Origin: Syntrophobacterales bacterium
GTDB taxonomy: Bacteria; Desulfobacterota; Syntrophia; Syntrophales; UBA2192
DNA: 56,626 nucleotides
Direction of reading: 5' to 3'
Assembly (NCBI GenBank): GCA_018053845.1
Contig: JAGPKU010000008.1
Coordinates: forward strand, 1-56,626
The notes under the pieces are model-generated. The model made no database searches. It had not been told where the DNA came from and saw only the letters and a program-made list of their open reading frames with translations. Every line of letters begins with the position of its first letter. Positions within the stretch are counted from its first letter, which is position 1. The position numbers and the translations under genes are program-made. Below are positions 32,443 through 40,294 of this stretch, in pieces.

Positions 32443-33048
32443 TTGAAGCAGCCATCAAAGAAACCAGCGAACCAGCCCGTGAGAAAACCGGCGCCGAGCC
32501 TCGGGAAGGTCATCGACACCCTCAAGAAGAAGGGTGCCTCGGAGGTCCGGGTCATCAAGGCCGCCGACGTCATCGTCGACGAGCGCGTGCGCCTCAAGTG
32601 CCAGGTCCCCATCTGCGACTCCTACGGCAAGAACCTCATGTGCCCTCCCTACCTGCCGTCCGTGATGGACTTCCGGGATGCCCTCGCCCGCTATGACAGG
32701 GCTCTGCTCGTGCAGCTGAGCGTGCCCCTCCACAGGAAAGCAAAGGGCAGGACCAAGGCCGTCTTCGACCCCGCGAGGGTGCTGCACGAGCTCATCAACC
32801 TTGGCGAGCGCCTCTGCTTCGAGGCAGGCTACCGCTTCGCCACGGGCCTCATCGGGGGATGCTGCAGGCTGTGCGAAGTCTGCATCGTCATGGAGCCCGA
32901 GGGCCACTGCCGCCACCCCTTCCGGGCCAGGCCCTCCATGGAGGCCATGGGCATCGACGTCATCGGAACGCTGGAAAACGTCGGCCTGCCCCTGCTGCGC
33001 TTTCCCGTGCAGGACAAGGTCGTGTGGACGGGATTGATCCTGCTCTAG
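32443..33048 (+). CDS. DUF2284-type cysteine-rich metal-binding protein
   Basis: 201 aa. Cysteines cluster in KCQVPICDSYGKNLMCPPYLPS and GGCCRLCEVCIVMEPEGHC, the pattern of DUF2284 proteins found mainly in anaerobes, probably binding one or two Fe-S clusters. The start is unclear: TTG at 32443 after AAAGGA, or TTG five codons earlier at 32428. It begins 32 bases behind the M24 gene. Function unknown. Confidence 0.78.
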   Translation: MKQPSKKPANQPVRKPAPSLGKVIDTLKKKGASEVRVIKAADVIVDERVRLKCQVPICDSYGKNLMCPPYLPSVMDFRDALARYDRALLVQLSVPLHRKAKGRTKAVFDPARVLHELINLGERLCFEAGYRFATGLIGGCCRLCEVCIVMEPEGHCRHPFRARPSMEAMGIDVIGTLENVGLPLLRFPVQDKVVWTGLILL

Positions 33049-33383
33049 CAGGATCAGGCGGCAGGTGACAGGTAGCAGGTGACAGGAGAAGAGAGTCATT
33101 GCGAGCAACAGACCCCGATTTCGTTCGGGGTTATCGATGGAAGAAACAGCCTCCGCAAAATCCTCCCCAGCCCTCCTTTTTCAAAGGAAGGAGTCTAAAA
33201 TCTTCCCCCTTTGAAAAAGGGGGAACGAGGGGGATTTAGTTCGACCGATTCGGGCTGTTTCTTAGGAGCTCTTCGACAGGCTCAGAGCGTGGCACCGTTA
33301 TATATTTTTCAGACACTCTCCCGGTCGGAATACAAGAGACAAACGAAAAGAACGAAATAAACGATATTGAAAGGAGAAAGACC
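33049..33383. other. Repeat-filled intergenic region
   Basis: 335 bases holding a short tandem of GCAGGTGACAG (33061 onward), two CCCCCTTT/AAAGGGGG-type units (33163-33239) and an inverted-repeat fragment with TTCGACAGGCTCAG (33270-33283). No gene; promoter for the 64-aa gene not obvious. Confidence 0.6.
33163..33239. repeat. Dispersed intergenic repeat, two adjacent units (copy 3)
   Basis: A CCTCCTTTTTCAAAGGAAGG unit is followed by CCCCCTTTGAAAAAGGGGG and AACGAGGGGGATTT. It is the fullest of the three copies near the mutase and M24 genes. Confidence 0.7.
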
Positions 33384-33578
33384 ATGGCAGTTCTGAAAGA
33401 AGGCGGCATCCCCATCGGGCGTTTCATGATCGTCAACAAGACCGACGGCCTCACCAAGGACGACCTCGTCATCGAGGCCAACGGCCAGTACCAGATCCAG
33501 GAAAAGCCCGACGCGTTCCTGATCAAGAATGCGGAGTGCTGCAAGAGCATTATGGTGAAGGTAACAAAGAAGGATTAA
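33384..33578 (+). CDS. Small 64-aa protein, unrecognised
   Basis: 64 aa (MAVLKEGGIPIGRFMIVNKT ... ECCKSIMVKVTKKD). It has a GAAAGGAG ribosome site 7 bases before the ATG and coding-like codon use, so it is probably real. Cys-Cys near the C-terminus. No function is known. It precedes the DegS-like gene by 79 bases. Confidence 0.6.
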   Translation: MAVLKEGGIPIGRFMIVNKTDGLTKDDLVIEANGQYQIQEKPDAFLIKNAECCKSIMVKVTKKD

Positions 33579-33657
33579 GCGGAGATAAAAAAAGCAAGAC
33601 CGACCCCCGAGTGCCTCGGAATGTCAATAATCAGGCCTGACCCGGAGGTTTGTGAGC

Positions 33658-34785
33658 ATGAAGCGTTCTGCCATTCTCACCCGTCTGATCTGGCTTGCCC
33701 TCATCGCGGCGGCGGTCTTTTACCTGTGGCGCGAGGTGCCTTGGGTCGGCCGGCTCTTCCAGTCCGAAAAGGCGGCCGCCCCGCGCACCGTGGCGGCGCG
33801 GGGGGACCTGGCCGCCGACGAGAAGGCCACGATCGAGCTCTTCGAGAGGTCCAGGGAGTCCGTCGTCTTCATCACGACGAGCCAGCAGGTCCGGGACTTC
33901 TGGACGCGCAACATCTTCACCGTCCCGCGGGGCACGGGGTCGGGGTTCGTCTGGGACGACAGGGGGCACATCGTTACCAACTTCCACGTCGTCGCGGGTG
34001 CCTCGGAGGCCCGCGTGCGCCTGGCCGACGGCCGCGACTACAAGGCGGCCCTGGTAGGGGCGAGCCGATCCCACGACCTGGCGGTGCTGCTCATCGGGGT
34101 CGGCTTCAAGGCGCCTGCGCCGGTCCCCCTGGGGACGAGCCACGACCTGAAGGTAGGCCAGAAGGTCTTCGCCATCGGCAACCCCTTCGGCCTGGACTGG
34201 ACGCTTACGACGGGCATCGTGTCGGCCCTGGACCGGTCGCTGGCGGCGGAGAACGGGGTCACCATCGAGCACCTCATCCAGACGGATGCCGCCATCAACC
34301 CGGGAAACTCCGGCGGGCCGCTGCTGGATTCCGCGGGGCGCCTGATCGGCATCAACACGGCCATCTACAGCCCCTCGGGCGCCAGCGCCGGGATCGGATT
34401 CGCCGTGCCCGTGGACACCGTCAACCGCGTCGTGCCCCAGCTCATCGCCAGGGGGAAGTACATCCGGCCCGCCCTGGGCATCGAGGTCGACGAGGGGATC
34501 AACCGGATCGCCACGGCCCAACTCGGCGTGTCGGGGGTACTGGTCCTGAGGGTGGCCCCAGGCTCGGCCGCCGAGAAGGCGGGATTACAGGGTGCCCGCC
34601 GCACCGCCGACGGGGGCCTCATCCCGGGCGACATCATCACCGCCGTCGAGGGGCAGGCCGTCGAAAACGTCGGCAAGCTCTATGCCCGCCTGGACGACTT
34701 CAAGGTGGGCGACACCGTGAGGCTCACCGTGATCCGGGAGGGGGCCAAGCGGGAGGTCGCCGTGACGCTGCAGGCGGGAAGCTGA
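33658..34785 (+). CDS. DegS/DegQ-type periplasmic serine protease with PDZ domain
   Basis: 375 aa. An N-terminal membrane anchor (residues 8-24) is followed by a trypsin-like domain with the complete triad: His110 (TNFHVVAG), Asp140 (SHDLAVLL) and Ser218 (GNSGGPLL). One PDZ domain covers about residues 275-370 (GLIPGDIITAVEGQAVENV). The architecture fits DegS or a short DegQ in envelope stress or quality control. The ATG at 33658 follows GGAGGT; a GTG six bases upstream is closer to that site. No anti-sigma partner is visible. Confidence 0.9.
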   Translation: MKRSAILTRLIWLALIAAAVFYLWREVPWVGRLFQSEKAAAPRTVAARGDLAADEKATIELFERSRESVVFITTSQQVRDFWTRNIFTVPRGTGSGFVWDDRGHIVTNFHVVAGASEARVRLADGRDYKAALVGASRSHDLAVLLIGVGFKAPAPVPLGTSHDLKVGQKVFAIGNPFGLDWTLTTGIVSALDRSLAAENGVTIEHLIQTDAAINPGNSGGPLLDSAGRLIGINTAIYSPSGASAGIGFAVPVDTVNRVVPQLIARGKYIRPALGIEVDEGINRIATAQLGVSGVLVLRVAPGSAAEKAGLQGARRTADGGLIPGDIITAVEGQAVENVGKLYARLDDFKVGDTVRLTVIREGAKREVAVTLQAGS

Positions 34786-34840
34786 GAGAGGTGATCGGCA
34801 GGAGGGCGAAAACGAGCCGGCCCCGAAGGAGGAGAGGACG

Positions 34841-35335
34841 ATGCCGGACAAGGCCATCCAGGACCACTATCCCGACGAGTTTGCGCACTGCTACGGCTGC
34901 GGGCGGCTCAATCCGGAGGGATTGCGGATCAAGAGCTACTGGGACGGCGAAGAGTGCGTCTGCCACTACGTGCCGGAGCCGTGTCACTCGGGCGGTGTTC
35001 CCGGATTCGCCTACGGGGGCCTGATCGCCTCCCTGATCGATTGCCACGGCGCCGCGACGGCATCGGCGGCAAAATTGCGCGCAGAGGGGTTTTCCCTCGG
35101 GGAAAAGCCGCTTGCGCGCTTTGTCGCGGCATCCCTGAAAGTGGACTATCTGAGGCCGACGCCGCTCGGGGAGACCCTGGAGCTGAGGGCCAGGGTCATG
35201 GAGATCCAGGATCGGAAAGTCACGGTCCGCGTGACCCTGTCCGCGGGCGGCAAACTTTGCGCGACAGGCGAGGAGCTTTTCATCCAGCTCCAGCAGTGGT
35301 CCGTCCAGACCGGATACCCGAAACCGATAGACTGA
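34841..35335 (+). CDS. PaaI-type hotdog-fold thioesterase
   Basis: 164 aa. The N-terminal CYGCGRLNPEGLRI motif and the hotdog helix GGVPGFAYGGLIASLIDCHGAATA mark a family of acyl-CoA thioesterases. AAGGAGGAGAGG stands before the ATG. The substrate is unknown; in this genome context acyl-CoA or aromatic-CoA release is plausible. It is followed by a cupin gene after 54 bases. Confidence 0.85.
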   Translation: MPDKAIQDHYPDEFAHCYGCGRLNPEGLRIKSYWDGEECVCHYVPEPCHSGGVPGFAYGGLIASLIDCHGAATASAAKLRAEGFSLGEKPLARFVAASLKVDYLRPTPLGETLELRARVMEIQDRKVTVRVTLSAGGKLCATGEELFIQLQQWSVQTGYPKPID

Positions 35336-35389
35336 CCGGCCTCGAACGCACCGGATGAAAGGGATCACGGCTTCCAGGGAGGAACTCGC

Positions 35390-35719
35390 ATGCAGATGAC
35401 GGACATCCCCTTCGGGACGACGGACTGGTCGGCGGTGGAGGCGACGGAACACAGGGGTGAGGCGGGGGTCGCCACCTGGCGCACCCGCACCTTCGGGGGT
35501 ATCCGCGTGCGCATGGTCGAGTACTCGCCGGGCTATCGTGCCGATCACTGGTGCAGCAAGGGGCACATCCTGCTGTGCCTCGAGGGGGAGCTGCACACGG
35601 AGCTGGCCGACGGCCGCGTGTTCGTCCTCGGGCCGGGCATGAGCTACCAGGTGGCCGACGACGCCGAGCCGCACCGCTCGTCCACCGCCACGGGCGCCAG
35701 GCTCTTCATCGTCGATTGA
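35390..35719 (+). CDS. DHCW-motif cupin-fold protein
   Basis: 109 aa with YRADHWCSKGHILLCLEG, the DHCW-type cupin variant, and the later beta-turn LGPGMSYQVADDAEPH. The two His plus Cys may bind a metal. Single-domain cupins of this type are uncharacterised. The first Met (35390) or third (35396) could be the start. Confidence 0.78.
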   Translation: MQMTDIPFGTTDWSAVEATEHRGEAGVATWRTRTFGGIRVRMVEYSPGYRADHWCSKGHILLCLEGELHTELADGRVFVLGPGMSYQVADDAEPHRSSTATGARLFIVD

Positions 35720-36011
35720 TCAGTCTCCATGGGTCATCGGATCGGCCCCGGCACCCGGGAAGACGCGGCAAGTCTCGTGGGGACCATCCGCGGGGCCTGC
35801 CGGATCTGCTTTGCGCACCGCCCGACGCGCGTGACCGACGCCCTCGGGAAACAGCGGGTTGCAGCCCGGGGAGCGCTGGAAAAAGGCGGCCCGTTGTGAT
35901 AGATACCCTCAGAAACGTGAGGGCCGACGGGGCCCGGGAAGCCCCTCCCGGCCGATACCCGCCCCGGGATCTCCGGAGTCTCAATACCATTTCCGCGGAG
36001 GAAAAGAACCC

Positions 36012-36989
36012 ATGAAACGATTGCTCACCTTTTTCTGCATCCTGATGATCGTGTTTGCCTTTTCGACCCCGGCCCCGGCGGCCAAGGTCGTGCTGAAGCT
36101 CGGCCACATCGCCGAGCCCTCCAACCCCTACGGCCAGGGCGCCGACTACTTCGCTAAGCTGGTCGCCCAGAAATCCAAGGGGGAAATCGAGGTCAAGGTG
36201 TTCCCGTCGTCGCAGCTCGGCGCGCAGAAGGAACTCATCGAGGGCTGCATCTACGGCACCCTCGACATGACGCTGACGAGCACGGCCGAACTGGGCACCT
36301 TCCAGCCGCAGATGGCCCTCTTCGACATGCCCTTCCTGTTCAAGGACCGCAAGCACGCCTTCGCCGCGCTCGACACGGTGGGCATGGACCTGGCCAAGGC
36401 GCTCGAGCCCAAGGGTCTCAAGATGCTGGGCTACATGGAAAACGGCATCCGCCACCTGACCAACAACGTGCGCGAGGTCAAGACGCCCGCCGACATGAAG
36501 GGCCTCAAGATCCGCGTCATGAACAACAAGGTCTACATCGAGATGATGAAGGCCCTCGGGGCCTCCCCCACCCCCATGGCGTTCTCCGAGCTCTACTCCG
36601 CTATGCAGCAGGGCACCGTCGACGGGCAGGAGAACCCCAGCGCCCACATCTACACGAAGCGCTTCTTCGAGGTCCAGAAGTACGCCTCCCTGACGGGACA
36701 TGCCTACGCGCCGGAGCCCATGCTCATCTCCATGATCACGTGGAACAAGCTCACGCCCCAGCAGCAGGCCATCATCCAGCAGGCGGCCAACGAATCCATC
36801 GCCTGGCAGCGCAAGCTGGCCGAGAGGGAGGACGAGGAGTTCTGGAAGAAGATCAGGGCGACGGGCAAGATGAAGGTCACCACGGTGGACCGCAAGCTCT
36901 TCGTCGAGGCCACGAAGGACGTCTACAAGAAGCTCGCCCCCACCGTCGGCCAGGCCAACATCGACAGGGTGAGAGCCCTGGAAAAGTAA
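36012..36989 (+). CDS. dctP: TRAP transporter solute-binding protein (DctP)
   Basis: 325 aa with a signal peptide (cleavage near PAPAAKVV), then the DctP fold. Hallmarks are LGHIAEPSNPYGQGADYFA, the substrate-carboxylate arginine in GLKIRVMNNKVY, and the helix DGQENP. It captures an organic acid in the periplasm for DctQM. Start at the ATG at 36012; GGAGG 11 bases earlier. It is separated from dctQ by a strong hairpin. The substrate cannot be read from sequence. Confidence 0.93.
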   Translation: MKRLLTFFCILMIVFAFSTPAPAAKVVLKLGHIAEPSNPYGQGADYFAKLVAQKSKGEIEVKVFPSSQLGAQKELIEGCIYGTLDMTLTSTAELGTFQPQMALFDMPFLFKDRKHAFAALDTVGMDLAKALEPKGLKMLGYMENGIRHLTNNVREVKTPADMKGLKIRVMNNKVYIEMMKALGASPTPMAFSELYSAMQQGTVDGQENPSAHIYTKRFFEVQKYASLTGHAYAPEPMLISMITWNKLTPQQQAIIQQAANESIAWQRKLAEREDEEFWKKIRATGKMKVTTVDRKLFVEATKDVYKKLAPTVGQANIDRVRALEK

Positions 36990-37006
36990 CCGCCAACCCG
37001 TTCGTG

Positions 37007-37034
37007 CGAGGCCCGGGCTTCGGCCCGGGCCTCG
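37007..37034 (+). promoter_or_regulatory. Perfect GC hairpin between dctP and dctQ
   Basis: CGAGGCCCGGGC, TTCG loop, GCCCGGGCCTCG: a 12-bp perfect stem with a C(UUCG)G tetraloop and no T-run. Probably stabilises or separates the dctP mRNA from dctQM, allowing more binding protein than membrane subunits. Confidence 0.75.
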
Positions 37035-37052
37035 ATTCGAGGAGACCCGGCC

Positions 37053-37547
37053 ATGCTGGAGAGGCTGTTCAAGGGGCTGCGATCGGTCCTGTACTGGTTT
37101 TCGGTCGCGGCTATGTCGGTCATGCTCGTCGTCATCTTCGCGCAGGTGATCAGCCGTTACGTCTTCAACTGGACGCCCGAGTGGTCCGAGGAGCTGGCCC
37201 GCTACCTTTTCGTCTGGGTGACCTTTATCGGCTCGGCCCTCATCATGGGTGAGTCGGGCCACCTCGCCGTGCAGTTCGTGCCCAACCACTTCAAGGGCAC
37301 GGCCGTCGGGAAGGCCCTGGAGGTCCTGATCAACCTCTGCGGATACGTCTTCATCTTCATCCTGTTCTTCCAGGGGGCCAAGATGACCCGGGTCATGACC
37401 TTCCAGATCTCGCCGGGCATGGAGATCCCCATGAGCTGGGTCTATGCCGTGATCCCGCTGAGCAGCGCGCTGATGCTGCTGTACCTCGTCAAGGACACGG
37501 TGCGGATCGTCAAGGGATTTTCCGGCCCGGGCGGGGAGGGGCGGTAG
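37053..37547 (+). CDS. dctQ: TRAP transporter small permease (DctQ)
   Basis: 164 aa with four membrane helices and the family motif TPEWSEELARYLFVWVTFIG. The ATG at 37053 follows GGAG. It couples DctP to DctM in the sodium-driven uptake of organic acids. Confidence 0.92.
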   Translation: MLERLFKGLRSVLYWFSVAAMSVMLVVIFAQVISRYVFNWTPEWSEELARYLFVWVTFIGSALIMGESGHLAVQFVPNHFKGTAVGKALEVLINLCGYVFIFILFFQGAKMTRVMTFQISPGMEIPMSWVYAVIPLSSALMLLYLVKDTVRIVKGFSGPGGEGR

Positions 37548-37553
37548 ACCGGC

Positions 37554-38831
37554 ATGGAATACGTCCTCATCGGCCTGTTTCTGCTCCTGACGGCGCTCGG
37601 CGTGCCCGTGGCGTTTTCCCTGTGCCTGTCGGCCGCGACGATCATCTTCTTCTTCATGGACCGCCCCCTCGTCATGGTCTCCCAGATGATGTTCTCGGGC
37701 ATCGACTCCTTCTCGTTCATGGCGGTGCCCTTTTTCATGCTCGCCGGCGCCTTCATGTCGGCGGGGGGGGTGACCTCGCGGCTGGTCAGCTTCTCCCAGG
37801 CCCTCGTCGGGGCCTTCACGGGGGGGCTTGCGCAGACCGTGTCCGTGGCCGGCATGTTCTTCGCCGCCATCTCGGGCTCCTCGGCCGCAACCACGGCCGC
37901 CCTCGGCAGCACCATGATCGGCGAGCTGGAGAAAAAGGGCTACGACCGCGACTGGGCTACCGGCATCGTCGCCTCGAGCGGCACCGTGGGCATCGTCATC
38001 CCGCCCTCGATCACCATGGTCGTCTACGGCGCCATCGCCGACACCTCGATCGGCGATCTGTTCATCGGCGGCTTCATCCCCGGCATCATGATGGGCCTCT
38101 CCATGATGGCCGTGAGCTGGTACTTCGCCCGGAAGCGGGGCCTCGCGGGGGAGGGGGCCTTCTCGTTCGGCGCCGTCCTCACGTCGTTCAAGGACTCCTT
38201 CTTCGCTTTGATGACGCCGGTCATCATCATCGGCGGCATCTACGGCGGCATCTTCACCCCCACGGAGGCGGCGGCCGTCGCCGCGGTCTACGGGATCTTC
38301 GTCGGCCTGTTCGTCTACAAGGAACTCAAGCTCAGGGATTTCCCCCAGATCATCTTCCAGGCCGTCATCGGCACCACGGTCATCATGTTCCTCGTGGGGG
38401 CCGCCACGGTCTTCGGCTGGCTCATCACCAACCTGCAGATCCCGCACCAGGTGGCGAAGTTCGTCGTCTCCGTGACGACATCGCCCCTGCTGTTCCTCTT
38501 TGCGATGAACATCCTGCTGCTCGTTGCCGGCACCATGGTCAACGCCTCGGCGGCGGTCGTGATCCTGACCCCGATTTTCCTGCCCGTGGCCAGGACCCTG
38601 GGCATCGACCCCCTGTTTTTCGGCGTGCTCATGGTCGTCAACCTGGCCATCGGCTGCATCACGCCGCCGGTGGGCCTGGACCTCTTCGTGGCAAGCGCCA
38701 TCTCCAAGGTGCCCATCGAGCGTGTCATGAAGGCGTGCCTTCCTTACCTGTATTCCCTGCTCGCGGTGCTGGTCACCCTGACCGTCTTCCCGTGGTTCAT
38801 CACCGTGCTGCCTTCTTTGCTTGCGCGGTGA
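37554..38831 (+). CDS. dctM: TRAP transporter large permease (DctM)
   Basis: 425 aa with about 12 membrane helices. Family motifs present: GVPVAFSLCLS near the N-terminus, FAAISGSSAATTAALGS, GIVIPPS and TPTEAAAVA. It forms the transport channel of the TRAP system. It begins 6 bases after dctQ. The set is complete (PQM) and has no regulator gene next to it. Confidence 0.94.
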   Translation: MEYVLIGLFLLLTALGVPVAFSLCLSAATIIFFFMDRPLVMVSQMMFSGIDSFSFMAVPFFMLAGAFMSAGGVTSRLVSFSQALVGAFTGGLAQTVSVAGMFFAAISGSSAATTAALGSTMIGELEKKGYDRDWATGIVASSGTVGIVIPPSITMVVYGAIADTSIGDLFIGGFIPGIMMGLSMMAVSWYFARKRGLAGEGAFSFGAVLTSFKDSFFALMTPVIIIGGIYGGIFTPTEAAAVAAVYGIFVGLFVYKELKLRDFPQIIFQAVIGTTVIMFLVGAATVFGWLITNLQIPHQVAKFVVSVTTSPLLFLFAMNILLLVAGTMVNASAAVVILTPIFLPVARTLGIDPLFFGVLMVVNLAIGCITPPVGLDLFVASAISKVPIERVMKACLPYLYSLLAVLVTLTVFPWFITVLPSLLAR

Positions 38832-38897
38832 AACGGGGATGACGGCCGGGGGAGGGAGGTTGTGGAGCGGGGCGCGGCGCTTCGGCCGCCGAAGGCC

Positions 38898-38926
38898 TTG
38901 ACAGGAAACGCTCGTTTCGATAGAAA
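38898..38926 (+). promoter_or_regulatory. Candidate promoter of the ECF S-component gene
   Basis: TTGACA, 17-base spacer, TAGAAA, about 40 bases before the ATG. The -10 is a 4 of 6 match. Confidence 0.45.
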
Positions 38927-38967
38927 CAACATTACTTCCCAGCCGCTTTCAGTGAAAGGAGATGACC

Positions 38968-39501
38968 ATGGCGATTGCAGCCAGTCCTGCCTTCGGCGCC
39001 GCCGCCAGACCGCTCTCGGTCAGGGAGGCCCGCTTCTATCTCTACACGGCGCTGTTCGTTGCGGGCAATGTCGTCTTTCCCGCCCTGTGCCACCTCGTGC
39101 CGGGCGGGGGTCCGATGCTGCTGCCCATCTACTTTTTCACCCTGATCGCCGCCTGGCGGTTCGGCCTGGCGGCAGGGCTCGCCACGGCGGTGCTCTCTCC
39201 CCTTGCCAACCACGTACTCACCGGGATGCCCCCCCAGGCCATGCTCGCGGTCATCCTCGCCAAGTCCGTGCTCCTGGCCGTCATCGCCTCCGTCCTTGCC
39301 CGCCGATTCGGCTTGTCCTTCGTCGCCGTTGCGATGGCCGTCCTGGGCTACCAGCTTGCGGGCGGGATGGTCGAGTGGCTCCTGGCCGGGTCCCTGTCGG
39401 CGGCGCTTGCCGACTTCCGGATCGGGCTGCCCGGCATCGCCCTGCAGATTTTCGGCGGGTACGCCGCCCTGCGGTTCATGGATCGTCCAGGAACACCTTA
39501 G
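38968..39501 (+). CDS. ECF-transporter S-component-like membrane protein
   Basis: 177 aa with about five or six membrane helices. MLLPIYFFTLIAAWRFGLAAG and the loop LSPLANHVLTGMPP fit vitamin-uptake S components (fold shared by PanT, FolT and similar). The A/T-type ATPase genes are not adjacent, as is common for group II systems. AAAGGAG lies upstream of ATG 38968; another ATG at 38962 is closer. Substrate unknown. Confidence 0.75.
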   Translation: MAIAASPAFGAAARPLSVREARFYLYTALFVAGNVVFPALCHLVPGGGPMLLPIYFFTLIAAWRFGLAAGLATAVLSPLANHVLTGMPPQAMLAVILAKSVLLAVIASVLARRFGLSFVAVAMAVLGYQLAGGMVEWLLAGSLSAALADFRIGLPGIALQIFGGYAALRFMDRPGTP

Positions 39502-39652
39502 TAGTCTTCGCATCGTGCAGCCAGGTCGGGCTGCGGGGAGATCTGTGAGGGGATCGAGGGGATAGCCGGCGGACGTCCAGGCGAAATGGGAGGCGAGGGC
39601 CCGAGGCTGACCGGTGTGACCGGGGAAGGCCGGCCTCGGACCCCCCGAAAGA

Positions 39653-40012
39653 TCAGTTGGGGACGTTCACGTGCAGGGTGCCGTAGAACCAGCCCGCGCG
39701 CTCCGCTCCGCCCTTGTCGGTGTATGCAACCAGAAGGGTGAAGGGCCGGCCGTTGCAGGCTGCGCCGCTGATCTCCAGGACCGTCACCTGCTCACCCGCC
39801 TTCACCTCGGCGATCTTCACGGTCATGTGCCGGTCGGCATAGACAGGGCTGTTCCTCTCGACCCTGGCCTTGAACGGCAGCGAGGTGTTCGCGGCGGCGC
39901 TCGAAAACGAAACGTTCCGCGGCTGAAAATCCTGTCCCTTCGCAGGCAGGGAGAATGCCCACATGTAGGCCAGGAGACAGAACAGCACGAAAAGCATCTT
40001 GATCATCTTCAT
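39653..40012 (-). CDS. Small exported protein with SH3-like C-terminus
   Basis: 119 aa. Signal peptide MKMIKMLFVLFCLLAYMWAFSLPA, then a mature domain of strands with RNSPVYADRHMTVKIAEVKAGEQVTVLE, which resembles bacterial SH3 repeats, and Trp-rich end AERAGWFYGTL. Start at 40012 by signal peptide; the ribosome site is weak (GAGGG). It diverges from the 504-aa exported protein gene. Function unknown. Confidence 0.68.
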   Translation of the reverse strand: MKMIKMLFVLFCLLAYMWAFSLPAKGQDFQPRNVSFSSAAANTSLPFKARVERNSPVYADRHMTVKIAEVKAGEQVTVLEISGAACNGRPFTLLVAYTDKGGAERAGWFYGTLHVNVPN

Positions 40013-40235
40013 CTTTCGGCCCTCACGTTTTTGATCGTTGCGTCCTTCTGCATTGACCTCGTTCCTTGTTGTCTTCCGGGGAGAGCATCGGCCGTGCCGC
40101 GGGGGCGGCACAGCAAAATGCCTTTTGAAATCAAGTCATTGCCCTGCATTTCCCCTCTGAGAGGCCTCTGTCGTGAAGGATCCTTCGCTGTTCCATAACG
40201 GCCTGTCGTTTCCAATATCCTTTTTTTTCGAACGG

Positions 40236-40264
40236 TTGCGTGAAATGTGCTGAACTGGGATAGT
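40236..40264 (+). promoter_or_regulatory. Weak candidate promoter for the 504-aa exported protein
   Basis: TTGCGT, 17-base spacer, GATAGT about 31 bases before the ATG. Confidence 0.3.
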
Positions 40265-40294
40265 CCGCCGAGATGACGCCGAAAGGGGGCCGCC

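Noticed and set aside
33291-33306. TGGCACCGTTATATAT as a sigma-54 promoter before the 64-aa gene
   Set aside because: The -12 GC doublet is missing.
35731-35901. Possible 56-codon ORF between the cupin and dctP
   Set aside because: No ribosome site and no recognisable domain; may be a fragment, but support is too weak.
35706-38447. Reverse open frame of 913 codons opposite the TRAP genes
   Set aside because: Composition is a shadow of the forward TRAP genes, rich in Asp, Glu and His, with no domain.
36012-38831. Assigning the TRAP system a specific substrate such as malate or sialic acid
   Set aside because: Only the general carboxylate arginine is visible; no catabolic genes adjoin.
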